Part shown: positions 20,420 to 31,017 of the stretch, piece after piece
Layout of the letters: each line of letters starts with the position of its first letter
Position numbering within the stretch: position 1 is the stretch's first letter
Origin: Russula earlei
Taxonomy: Eukaryota; Basidiomycota; Agaricomycetes; Russulales; Russulaceae
DNA length: 42,085 nucleotides
Reading direction: 5' to 3'
Assembly (NCBI GenBank): GCA_025769875.1
Contig: JAGFNK010000449.1
Span: 1-42,085 of the forward strand
Program-made: the position numbers and the translations under genes
The notes under the pieces: model-generated
Told to the model about the DNA's origin: nothing
What the model saw: the letters and a program-made list of their open reading frames with translations, nothing else
Databases searched by the model: none

Positions 20420-22860
20420 GGAAATATCTTGAAGAAGAACTTGACAAAGGGTACATCAAGCCTGGGGCTTCCAACTATGTGTCACCAGTATTCTTTATTG
20501 GCAAAAAGGACAGTAAAGAAAAAAGGCTGATCATTGATTATCGGAAATTAAATCAATGGACAATACCAGACAATGACACCTTGGAAAGTATTCAAAGAAT
20601 CATGGAGAGGATTCAGAACAACGGACTATTCTCAAAGTTTGACATAGTCAAAGGGTATAACAATATGAGGATTACGGAGGAAGACCAGTCAAAAGCAGCC
20701 TTCAAAACACCTATGGGGACCTACATTCCAAGAGTAATGCAATTTGGACTAAGGAATGCCCCAGCCTACTTCTCACGTTCAATGAGGAGAGACTTTCGAT
20801 CAATACTCCAAAAATATCTGGAAAATATTGCTTATTATTTGGATGACTGGATTATCATGACCCCTAAAAAGGCTCATGCTCTACATCGACAAATCGTACA
20901 TGAATTCCTGGACTTAATGGAACAAAACTCATACTTTTTAAAAGTATCCAAGTGCAAGTTTGAGAAGGAGAGAATAGAAGTCTTGGGATGGATAGCTGAA
21001 GAAGGAAGGATACGAGTAGACCCTTCGAAGATCAAAGGACTAAGCAAGTGGCCAAGGGATTGCAAAGACAAGACAGACATACAAGTAACCCTAGGAATGA
21101 TAGGGTATCATCGACCTTTCATACCAAACTTCTCAACCATAGCCCTGCCTATCACACGTTTACTCAAGAAAGGAGTCCCTTTTCAATGGACAGATGAATG
21201 CCGAGAGGCCTTGGATAAACTGATCAAGGCAATCACAAGTGATCTGATACTCTGGCAGCCAAACTTCGAAAGGCAGTTCTTCTTGGATGTTGATGCTTCA
21301 TCCTACCGTCTAGGGGCTATTCTCTATCAATATGATGAAGATCAACTAAGAAGAGAAGTGGGATATTATTCCAGAACCTTGAATTCAGCAGAACGAAACT
21401 ATGCAGTATGGGATAGAGAATTCTTAGCGCTGGTTGCTGCCCTCAAAAACTGGAGACATCTCTTGCTAGGGTCACCTCATAAGGTAGTGGTCTTTACAGA
21501 TCACAAAAACCTGATGTATTATCGAAAACCTCAAAAACTGAGAGACCAAGTAGCAAGATATCTCCCCATAGTGGCACAGTACAATCTGGAATTGCGACAC
21601 CAACCAGGGAAGAGAAATAGAGCAGATGGACTATCACGAAGACCCAACTACAGATCAAATGTTCCAGAAAAGGAAGAAATCACCGCCTTGCCAAATGAGC
21701 TGTTCATTCAAGTTCTAGAAGTAACGGCCATGGAAGAAAGAGTCAAGCTTGACCAAAGAAAGGAAGAAGGAGCGAGACTCCTGAAACGATGGAAGGACAA
21801 TTATGAACTCAAGATAGTCAGTGGACAATGGAGGAAAGATACAGCCTTGGTAGTGACAGGAGGCATGGAAGCGTACCAAGCTATCCTTCGAGAATATCAC
21901 GATGGATCAACAGCAGGACATCCAGGGTTGCACAAAACTTATACTGCGATAAGAAGAGACTATTGGTGGCCCAATCAGAGACAAGTAGTTCAAAATTACG
22001 TGAAAGGATGTGCAACGTGTCAATGAAATAAAACCATCACAAGATGAAATGAGGCACCAATATATCCAATAACACTTGAGACAGAAGCAACTCCTTTCCA
22101 AACTATAGCTATGGACTTCATCACCAAGTTGCCGCTGTCTAGAGGATACGACTCTATACTTACCATAACTGATCATGACTGTACCAAAGCAGTCATATTA
22201 CTCCCCTTTAAAGAAACTATGGGAATGGAAGACCTAGCCAAAATCTACCACGAAAGAGTCTTCCTGTTCATAGGTTTACCAGACAAGATTATTTCAGACA
22301 GAGATACCCACTTTACGTCAAAGCTTGCCCAAGAAATTTGTCGACAGCTCAAAATAGACAGGAACATGAGCACAGCATATCATCCCCAGACTGATGGGCA
22401 ATCAGAAAGAACCAATCAAACAGTGGAAACCATACTGCAAATATATTGCAATTTCCAACAAGACAATTGGGCAGACTTGTTACCAGTGACTCAATACATT
22501 ATGAACTCACATGTCTCTAGTGCTACACAACAGACACCATACAAGTTATGGATGGGATTTCTTCCCAAGACCTATCAATCAACTACAGTAGGAAATTTCC
22601 CAAAACTAGAAGAAAGAAAGGAATCATTACAAAAGGCAAGACGGGACACCCAGAAAGCTATCCTGTTAGGGCATAGACTGCTGAAGAAGAAAATAGGGTT
22701 TAAACCTTATAAAGAAGGAGATAAAGTATGGTTAGAAGGAAAGAACATCAAAACATTCCAGCCCATGGCCAAACTAGCCGCAAAAAGACTAGGACCATTC
22801 AAAATCAAAGAAGTGATAAGCCCAGTAGCATACAAATTACAAATATGGCGCAAATTATGA
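20371..22860 (+). pseudogene. E3 reverse transcriptase, RNase H and integrase
   Basis: One frame of about 830 codons. RT motifs: CKIYPLSQEEKEYLRKYLEE, LIIDYRKLNQWTIPDNDTL, FSKFDIVKGYNNMRI, QFGLRNAPAYFSRSM and YYLDDWII, with both catalytic Asp present. RNase H: FLDVDASSYRLGAILYQ, DREFLALVAALKNW and VFTDHKNLMYY (D-E-D). Integrase: an HHCC zinc part ending GCATCQ, then TITDHDCTKAVILLP, ISDRDTHFTSK and QTDGQSERTNQTVE (D-D-E). TGA stops at 22024 and 22045 both fit former CGA codons. It ends early at 22858 after AYKLQI, where a short deletion has removed the end of the integrase. Confidence 0.92.
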
Positions 22861-23293
22861 AGAACCACCACCGGATGTCGTAAATGATGAACAGGAGTAG
22901 GAACTCGAAAACGTTTTGGGGTCAAGGCGTGTTGGAAGGAAAAAACAGCTGCAGTATTACATTCGTTGGAAGGGATACTCCTCTGCTCACAACTCTTGGG
23001 AGCCAGCCACAAATCTACACGCCCCTGACCTTGTGAAAGACTTTCACAAAGCAAACCCTGCAGCCATCAGGACTATAAAAACCTGCATGGAATACAACAC
23101 TGATCCCAGTAGGCCTTCATCCCCAATTGAAGATCTTTGTCAACGACTTAGTCACATCCATATTGATCAATTACTTCCTGTCTTTCTTGACCTTGTTGGT
23201 AACAGAATGACTATGTCTACAGATGAACGAGCATCACCCTCCTACCATGTCCAAACACCTTCCCCATCTCTCCCCGACCTTGAGTACCTCTAG
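22861..23293 (+). pseudogene. E3 chromodomain and following linker
   Basis: After a TAG at about 22900 (a former TGG would give EWELENVL) the frame reads LGSRRVGRKKQLQYYIRWKG, YSSAHNSWEPATNLHAPDLV and KDFHKA. The aromatic residues and WEP of a chromodomain are present. The linker continues with IEDLCQRLSHIHIDQLL and a possible new start MSTDERASPS at 23213. Stop TAG at 23291; the same frame carries on into ORF3. Confidence 0.85.
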
Positions 23294-25096
23294 ACAGTTG
23301 TTCCCCCTGGGCCTACAACAGAAGAATTGACTAGTCCTGTTCCCATCACATCTAACTCCCCTACGAGTACCTACATGGACCCTGACATCCCCGGAGAAGG
23401 ATGGGAGCGCTATGACCCCAGTCAACACCCTGTCCACATCACTATCCCAAATGACTGGCATGAACTCGTCCCCGCCAAGTATATTCGATGGGGTGTGGGT
23501 GGAAAACAGGGCATGGAAGAACCATTCATCTGGGGTTGTCAAGGGAAGGACAAGCTGGTCTTTGGAGAACCCTTATACGCGCACCCTAACTACAACCTCT
23601 ACCCAGAGTTCCTTCCAGAGGGTGAAGAAGAGTACCCTGACGTTCTTACAGCCGACATCCCAAATTTCCCTCTCCACATGTTCCACTCCCTCCTCACCTC
23701 CGTCACACACACATTGGGAGATGCAGGAGTCGAAGCCGAGATATGGCGCATTAACCAACATTCCACACGACTCGCTAGCTTGGCTCAACAAAGTCAACTA
23801 CTTAACGAGCAACAGAAAACTATTCAGTGAGAAAGAGATCAATTGGCTCTCGATAGAGCTTGAGCGGAGGATATCTACAAGGGAGCACATTCTCATCTCC
23901 AAGCAGCCAAATTCCTCCCTTGCGCACGAGAAATGTGGACTCTTATCACAAGAGCGAATGGCCCGCGAGGCATTCTGGAGGGTACGGGACTATGGCAAGA
24001 GAAGTTCTTCCCACCTGAGGTACAAGTCCTTGTTGCCCACCACGTTGCAGAAAGAGTCAGAGGAGGGGCTGGAAGTGAAGATTCTCAGAACGACGAGGGA
24101 GGAGAAGCAGGACCATCTTCAAGAGCTCATGAGGAGGAAGAGATTGAGCGAGGAAAGTTTTTTTGCCCTCCGACCCCCCCTTACAATGCAGGAATGGCTA
24201 AATGGTGGCAGCTCATGTATGAACACAAGTGCCAATGGTGTGGTTGGAAGGGACATTGGGACTGACAATGCAAAATGCCCCACTATGCCTGCATCTCTCG
24301 TCGACAATGCATCGTTCCCAACAATCACAGATTCTTCCAGCCCATAGAACGGTGCAGTCATCTGAGGCCACTCTTGCCGGAAGAAAGGACCTTGAGGGGA
24401 CACTTGTGAGGCACAGTAAGTGTCTTACAAGACGCAGTGGCTAATGCACGAGCAGCGTCGACCGTGGTCGATGATCTCAAAATCACCCTCGCATGCACAT
24501 CCTGTGCAGTAGAAGGTCTCAAAGACACACTAATGAGCACCACTGTAAAAACTTTGGCTGCGGAGCAACTTGTGGCAACTGTCTTAAATGACGGTACTAC
24601 TGTATAAACTTGGATACCCCTCTTCCCTCCTTAACTCCAACTCCTATAACCTCACGCCATGCTACACCAGCTGAAGCAAGATCTGGGTCAGAGCCCCCAC
24701 TTACTGGACGAGGGAGGCGAGGAAGAGGTGGTAACAGACATCCCCCATGATGGAGTGCTCAACTCAGAGGGGAAACCAGTGCTCCCCCAACCGCGAGACG
24801 AGGCGGAGGACTCCTGGTCTGAGAGGTTCCCAATGCAGTGCGCCTAGCCTCAACTTCACGACGCATGCCTAGGGCCAGTACCTCTGATCTAGCACTAGCC
24901 ACGACTCAAGCAGAAATGAAACAACATGAATATTACAAGGAGTTGACTTCTCTAGAATACAGTCCAAAGCGTATCAACAGAGATGTCTCCACCCTCCTCA
25001 CTGAATGAGATGCTCTGGACATGACCAAAGGATGGGAAGGCGAGTGGGTTGAAGGCTATCATGGAGTGAGTGACTAGGTCGTGCCAGACCAAGCCT
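23294..25096 (+). pseudogene. E3 ORF3 downstream of the chromodomain
   Basis: This region lies between the chromodomain and the 3' LTR in the position where env-like genes occur. It reads GWERYDPSQHPVHITIPNDW, KLVFGEPLYAHPNYNLYPEF, a coiled-coil-like stretch (RLASLAQQSQLLNEQQKTIQ, then ERDQLALDRA), REMWTLITRANGPRGILEGT, an acidic linker, and a Cys/His module from 24230: CX2CX3GHX4CX2PHX2CX5C, then CX5HX8C. TGAs at 23828, 23861, 24263 and 24407 all fit CGA. A later frame (about 24600-25080) reads ATTQAEMKQHEYYKELTSLE and DMTKGWEGEWVEGYHGVSD. No signal peptide or membrane span is visible, so it is not an obvious envelope protein. The function is unknown. Confidence 0.7.
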
Positions 25097-25109
25097 AGAG
25101 GGGGAATGG

Positions 25110-25665
25110 TGTTAGGATTCTTGTGTTCTCCGACTGTCACCTGTTTCATTGACTCATCTATGATTACTCACATGTCTGCTTACAGATCTGGCTTAGTGAT
25201 TGCTTACTGATTCTGTTTGGCTTACTGATTGCTTACTGATCTTGATCAGTAAGAGCTTAGTCACTGCTTATTGATTCATGACAGATACTAGGAAAGAATG
25301 ACTCATGCGTGAGTCATTCTTAACATTCTTGAATTGCGCTCTCTGTATTTGAATACTACTGGTTCTCAGCTATGTACACCCTGAGTTTCATACGAATCGG
25401 ATCAGTAGTTATCGAGATATCGTATAAATAGTCTGTGGTACCAAGAAGTCGAGCCTTATGCTCGACTTACACTTTAACAAGATAATCATCTTGTCTATTG
25501 ATCTAAACAATATTCTAGTGCACACTTTAAGTGAAAGAGGCCCCTCTCTTTTCCACATCCAATCTTCCTGAGATAATATCAAAGGGTTCAAAGTCTAGTG
25601 CTTGAACTATATCAAGCAACTCTTTCACTAAAAGAGTCGGTACTAAGATCTGTCGGATCTTAACA
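25110..25665 (+). repeat. E3 3' LTR (family C copy 3)
   Basis: It is the same length as the 5' LTR and is preceded by the polypurine tract AGAGGGGGAATGG (25097-25109). It carries a perfect 9-bp inverted repeat at the predicted start (25446-25454 and 25460-25468). It is followed by AAATG, the right target duplication. Confidence 0.95.
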
Positions 25666-25670
25666 AAATG

Positions 25671-25861
25671 ACATGCACACGCGCAGCGGAGGTGACCACC
25701 ACCACGTCCAAATCCTCCATTGTCAAAATCACCAAGGGAAATGCAACCATCAAAGCCACGAAGGCTGCTAAAGCCCTCTCCAAAAAAGAAAGGGAAGAGT
25801 TCATCAAGATGCTGACTGAAGAAGCTGATACTGATGAGGAAAAGGATTTTTCGGACACCTG
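25671..25861 (+). pseudogene. E2 gag C-terminal tail
   Basis: Sequence after the E3 insertion continues the E2 gag frame: TCTRAAEVTTTTSKSSIVKI, then KKEREEFIKMLTEEADTDEE and a stop at 25859. The acidic, helical end is the counterpart of LPAEE in E1 and FLDKIMADEDF in E3. Confidence 0.75.
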
Positions 25862-25867
25862 AGCATA

Positions 25868-27256
25868 TTGGCGATCGCTTGGGCCTTAGGTACCAACAAT
25901 GTATATAAAACTATAAAAAAGTCAATGCAGGTCAACTTGACAATATACATTGGAATCTCAAAAGCCGAAAAGAAAGTCGCATTAATCGACAGTGGGGCAA
26001 CCGAATGCTTCATCTCCCCAAAATTAACTAAAGAACTTCAACTAAAAACACGAGAGCTATCAATGCCCAGGATAGTAAAAAATGTTGACAACACTCCTAA
26101 CCGTCTAGGAAAGATTACCCAAGTGGTAGACCTAGAACTAAAACTACTAGGACAAAGGAGTAAACACCAATTCCTTATAGTGGACATTGGACAAGATGAT
26201 CTAATCCTAGGATACCCCTTCCTCAAATCAACAAACCCCAAAATTAATTGGGCCAAAGGGACATTAATAGGAAGGATAGTCCTATCTGGAGACAAAGAGA
26301 CACCAGAATGGATAGGAAACATCGCTGAATGGGAAGAAGGGGACGAACTTTGGATGCAAACCCAACTACAAAAGACTACAATTGCCCAACAATTGGCAGA
26401 ATCTCACATGGAATCAAAACAATTAACCTGGCAACAAATAGTTCCCCCTCAGTATCATGCCTACAGACAAGTCTTCATGGAACTAGAGTCAGAAAGATTC
26501 CCCAGACCAAGAAAATGGGACCATGCCATTGATCTCAAACCTGACGCCCCCACAACAATCAATTGTAGAGTATATCCTCTATCACCCAAAGAAAAAGAGG
26601 AACAAGGAAAATTCCTGGAACAAAACCTACGATTGAAACAAATTAGAAGATCCAACTCACCATATGCAAGCAGCTTCTTCTTAATCAAAAAAAAGGATGG
26701 TAAATTCCGACCAGTACAAGACTACAGAAATTTAAACAAATCGACAATACCCAACGTCTACCCACTTCCTTTAATCCCAGAGTCAATACACGCCCTAGCT
26801 GGCAAAGAACTCTTCATCAAGTTCAACATTGGATGGGGCTACAACAACATTAGGATTAAAGAAGGAGACAAATGGAAAGCCGCTTTCAAAACCAGGGATG
26901 GACTGTTCAAACCAACAGTAATGTTCTTTGGACTAACTAACTCCCCAGCAACCTTCCAAACTATGATGGACAACATTTTTCAAGAAGAGCTTGCCCAAGG
27001 ATGGCTCAAGATTTACATGGACAACATCATCATTGCCATGAAGGACGATGAAAAAGAACATAAATTGAAAGTCAAGCACATCCTGTCAAAATTAAAACAA
27101 CACAACTTGTACCTCAAGCCAGAAAAATGTCAATTCCACAAAAAGAAAGTTGAATACTTAGGAGTAATCATCGGTGAAGGAAAAATCACTATGGACCCAA
27201 TTAAAGTCAAAGGAATCAAAGACTGGCCCATGCCAAAAACATTAAAAGAAGTCTGA
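25868..27256 (+). pseudogene. E2 protease and reverse transcriptase
   Basis: 462 codons. Protease: VALIDSGATECFISPKLTKE (D-S-G-A-T) and DLILGYPFLKSTNPKINWAK. RT: INCRVYPLSPKEKEEQGKFL, SSFFLIKKKDGKFRPVQDYR, LFIKFNIGWGYNNIRI, FFGLTNSPATFQTMMDNIF and IYMDNIIIA. The second catalytic Asp has become Asn (YMDN), so the RT is dead. The terminal TGA at 27254 follows LKEV, where gypsy elements have EVRSFLGF, so CGA to TGA is likely; coding continues after it. Confidence 0.88.
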
Positions 27257-27960
27257 AGTTTCTTAGGATTCTGCAACTTCTACCGCAACTTCATTTCAAA
27301 TTTCTCAATAAAGGCCAGACCCCTTAATGATCTAACAAAAAAGAACAGACAATGGGAATGGACACCCAAGGAAGAACTGGCATTCCAAACACTAAAAGAC
27401 ACATGTGTATCCTATCCAGTCCTATGAACCCCAGATTGGACTAAACAATTCATTCTCGATGCTGATGCATCAGAATTTGCTGTAGGAGCGGTCATTTCCC
27501 AAGAACACAAAGATGGACTTCATCCTATAGCATTCTATTTAAGAACATTACTAGATGCAGAAAGAAACTACAATGCACATGATAAAGAATTAGCCACCAT
27601 TATATTTGGGCTAAAAAGTGGTCGACCATTCTTCTTAGGCACAGAACAATCAGTTAGAATAAGAACAGATCACGACAAGCAAGATGGATGCAATATATGC
27701 AGGACTTCAATATAACCATGGAACACGTCCCTGGACACACCCATACCATTGCCAACACTCTTTCTCATCAAAAAGACCTTAACAAAGGGGTAGAAGAACA
27801 AAAAACTACCCTCCTCCCACCTGAAAGTTTTACACAAAAAATCTACCTACCTGATAAACCAGATAAATGACGAGAAATTTTACAACAATTCCACAACACC
27901 CCACCTGCAGGACACCCCAGAATAGCCAACACTTGGGACTTAGTCAAACAACACTAAGAA
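27257..27960 (+). pseudogene. E2 RT thumb and RNase H
   Basis: After the stop the frame goes on with SFLGFCNFYRNFISNFSIKA, WTPKEELAFQTLK, then RNase H parts FILDADASEFAVGAVISQEH, ERNYNAHDKELATIIFGL and RIRTDHD. A frame change follows into MQYMQDFNITMEHVPGHTHT. TGA at about 27425 and other stops interrupt it. Confidence 0.75.
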
Positions 27961-28860
27961 GGACCTAGACTACAACAATCCATAGAACAGTATGTCAAAG
28001 GCTGTGCCAAGTGCCAAGAATCCAAAACCAATATACCCAGAAAGAAAGCCACTACCTTCTTCATCAATACACATGTTGAACAAGGCCCCTTTCAATATGT
28101 ATCGATGGACCTGATTATGGACCTACCCAAATCTGATGGATTCAACAGCATCCTCACTATTGTCGACCAAGGATGCTCTGAGGCAACAAAGTTCATTCCA
28201 TGCAACAAAACAATCGACAGAACAGGTGTTGCACATGAGTATCTAAAACACCTCGTGCCCTGGTTCAGCATCCCAAAAAGAATCATATCTGACAGAGACC
28301 CCCGATTCGCATCAAACTTCTCCACAGCCCTATGCAAGAGTCTAGGCATCAAACAAAACATGTCAACTGTGTTCCACCCTCAAACTGACAGACAAACTGA
28401 AAGAATGAAAGCTTGGCTGGAACAATACCTAAGACCCTGGACCACAACCCATCCACACTCTTGGGCAAAAATGCTCCCCATTGCAGAATACGCACACAAT
28501 TCATGGAAACACGAGGTGTCACAACAATCACCACATGAACTCCTCATGGGATTCAAACCCCAGATCAACATAAACCTTGAGGACAACAATGTTCCCACCT
28601 CCACCAATCGCCTCAGAGAACTAGAACAATCTAGACATGATGCACAACAACTTTTAGAACATAAAGAACAACCCTAAGACCTGACATCCCAGAAATGAAA
28701 GAAGGAACCCTTGTATGATTAGAAGGCAAAAACCTCAAAACACGAGGAAATTGCAAACTTATGCCCAAATGATATAGACCCTTTCCCATCATCAAAAAAA
28801 TTTCCAAAGTCGCCTACTGACTCCAACTTCCACCGTCTATGAAATACACAACATTTTCCA
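27860..28860 (+). pseudogene. E2 integrase
   Basis: Zinc part: PPAGHPRIANTWDLVKQH, stop, then YVKGCAKCQESKTN. Core (28105-28677): MDLIMDLPKSDGFNSILTIV with first Asp in IVDQG, ISDRDPRFASNFSTALCKSL with the second Asp, and QTDRQTERMKAWLEQYLRPW with the Glu. Then SPHELLMGFKPQINI. The C-terminal part near 28690-28880 is degenerate (VxLEGKNLKT, IHNIFHVNLLLPY-like, across stops). Confidence 0.82.
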
Positions 28861-28888
28861 TGTCAACCTACTCCTGCCATACATAGAA

Positions 28889-29128
28889 ATGGAGGAATAT
28901 GGTGCACCATTTACACGACCCCCTCCGATCATTGATAACGAAGAAGAATACAAAATCGAAGCCATTCTAGATGCCAGAAGGTTTGGACGAACATGTAAAC
29001 TTCAATATCTTGTACATTGGAAAGGTTACCCAGCATCAGATGACTCATGGGTCGACCACCACGGCCTCAACACCCCAGAACTTCTCAAAGAATTCTACTC
29101 TGCTATAGCTGGACGACCAAATGCATAA
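28889..29128 (+). pseudogene. E2 chromodomain
   Basis: 80-codon frame with EEYKIEAILDARRFGRTCKL, QYLVHWKGYPASDDSWVDHH and ELLKEFYSAIAG. The VHWKGY and DSW pattern matches a chromodomain, here SWVDH where SWEP is usual. It ends at TAA 29126, then a possible ORF3 start MSSNSNSPT at 29191. Confidence 0.82.
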
Positions 29129-31000
29129 AAGTATTGCTATCCCCAACCAACATTCCCCACCGCTCTTTCCTTCTCCTCAAACATTCCAACATGTCCTCCA
29201 ATTCTAACTCACCCACTGCCTCCTCCGCTACCCTCGTCCCCACTTGTTAAGATCGGATTGATCTTATTGCTGACTCTTAGTGAAAGAGTTGCTTGATATA
29301 GTTCAAGCACTAGACTTCAATCCCTTTGATATTATCTCAGGAAGAATAGATGTAAGAGAAGAGAGGGGCCTCTTTCACTTAGAGTTCTTCAATAGACTGT
29401 GTAGAGAATTTGACAAGATGAATAGTTCTTGTTTGAGAGAGTAAGTCAAGTGTAAGGCTCAACTTCTCAGTACCACAGACTATTTATATGATATCTCCAC
29501 AACTACTGATGAGATTCGCACGAAACTTGGGGTGCACATAGCTGAGAACTAGTAGTATCCAAATATGTAAAGCGCAATTTGAGAATGTCAGAAATGACTC
29601 ACGCGTGAGTCATTCTTTCCTAGTATCTGTCATCAGTCAGTAAGTAGTGAGTAAGCCATTACCGATCAATCAGTAATTGGATCAATAAGTGATCACTAAG
29701 CAAGATGAATCAGCACATATGAGTAAACAGAAATGAGTCACCAGAGCATAGGTAAGCAAATGAAAACGAGGAGACACAAGAATCCTAACACCACTCCCCC
29801 ATACTCTCCAACCCTCATTCCTCTACCAATCTCTAGGGAACCATCCCCGTCCATGACCACAACTATCAACACCTGACTTCTGGTACAATGGGCTGCATGA
29901 CACGCAGCAATGATAGCACAAGCCCAGGAACTCTGGCATGAAGAGAACCTACCTACCATACTACGAGCCTTTGGCAATCGCTCTCCTACCAGAGGAACTA
30001 ACTCCCCAATAGCTCACAGTCCATCCTACCATCTCTGCTCTCCCTCCCCCCGATCCCATTCCTAATCCTCCTCGACTTGACATGCCTGCTCCTCAGCAAC
30101 CAATAAACCTCACCCTTCTCAACGAAAACTTCATCCCAATAACACCACCTGACAATGACATTCCTCCCCCTGCCTATACAACACCCATAGCCCCTGGAAT
30201 GGATGCCCTGGCCAAACTACGAGAATTAGGAGATGGCTGGATGGAAGGAAACCTAGGACTTGACATCTTAATTCCTGACCCCAGAAATAAGATGATACCA
30301 TTCACCCATGGTTTGTCCTGCCTGACCTAACTAACAGGTTCCCATCAGTCATTGCAATATATGGTCCTGGTTGCCCTACTCATCAAATCTCAGTTCAAGC
30401 TCGTGCTAATCCCTACCCCCATCCTCTTCTCACAACAAAAGATGCCTTCTTGTTTTGAGAAGGACTCAGACACACTAAAGCCGTGAACAAAGCCCTTACT
30501 TTCAAGGAAGACTTGTCCCTTGAAGCCAAAGTCCTTCGTTATCGGTTCACCATCAAAGGCACAACAGATGGCCAATCAACTGGTCACAGCTAGAGGATGT
30601 TATCATGATATGCTATGGGAGATTCGAGACAGCAAGGTCAAATTGGCAAGAGCCAACACCAAAATCCAACTTGAACCCAGAATTCTCTTCCAATCCATGC
30701 CACAGCTCACCAAACAAGAACACAAGGACACCAAGGAAGCTATCCTCGATCCATGGTATCAATTCTCCCCTCGTACCACAGACAAATGTTCTTGGTGTCT
30801 TGATGGTGGACATGACACTGTCAACTGTCCCAAAATCATGACCTGCATCCTCTGCAACTGTCATGGACATAGAGCCGATCTCTGTAGAATTCCACACAAA
30901 TGGTGCAAACTGCACAAGATATGTCAAGTCCCCCAAGATCAACTTCACTATCATACCCACCGGTGCATTTCCAACATTCACCCCTACGAAGGTTAGACCT
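29129..31000 (+). pseudogene. E2 ORF3 downstream of the chromodomain
   Basis: Split by solo LTR C4. The first part is Ser/Pro-rich (MSSNSNSPTASSATLVPT at 29191). The rest, in shifting frames, gives MPAPQQPINLTLLNENFIPI, WMEGNLGLDIL, ARANPYPHPLLTTKDAFLF, SLEAKVLRYRFTIKG, and a helical stretch QQMANQLVTARGCYHDMLWE. Two zinc modules follow: CSWCLDGGHDTVNC from 30787 and, from 30844, CX2CX3GHX4CX2PHX2CX5C (CILCNCHGHRADLC, PHKWC, C). It ends at TAG near 30995, just before the polypurine tract. Spacing of the last module is identical to E1 and E3. Function unknown. Confidence 0.68.
29245..29790 (-). mobile_element. Solo LTR, family C copy 4, reversed
   Basis: The plus strand reads TGTTAAGATCGG...GAATCCTAACA, the reverse of the E3 LTR ends. 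A perfect CCACT duplication flanks it (29240-29244 and 29791-29795). It is inserted in the 5' part of E2 ORF3, opposite in direction to E2 and E3. Confidence 0.92.
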
Positions 31001-31017
31001 TAACAGGGGGGGGGTAA
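31001..31017 (+). promoter_or_regulatory. E2 polypurine tract
   Basis: TAACAGGGGGGGGGTAA directly before the 3' LTR. Plus-strand DNA synthesis of LTR elements starts from such an RNase-H-resistant purine tract. Confidence 0.75.

Larger units (their letters stand above)
16641..25665 (+). mobile_element. E3: youngest Ty3/gypsy chromovirus, inserted in E2 gag
   Basis: LTRs at 16641-17196 and 25110-25665 are both 556 bp and differ at 15 bases by hand count (2.7 percent, no indels). A perfect AAATG duplication flanks them (16636-16640 and 25666-25670). Order is primer site, gag pre-domain, gag, protease, RT, RNase H, integrase, chromodomain, ORF3 and polypurine tract (AGAGGGGGAATGG ending 25109). 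Solo LTR E interrupts gag. Coding parts are mostly readable, with several stops (most of them TGA), a few frame changes and a small deletion before the chromodomain. Confidence 0.95.

Noticed and set aside
23294..25096. ORF3 as a retroviral-type envelope gene
   Set aside because: The position fits, but no signal peptide, membrane span or cleavage site is visible; zinc modules and coiled coil argue against it.
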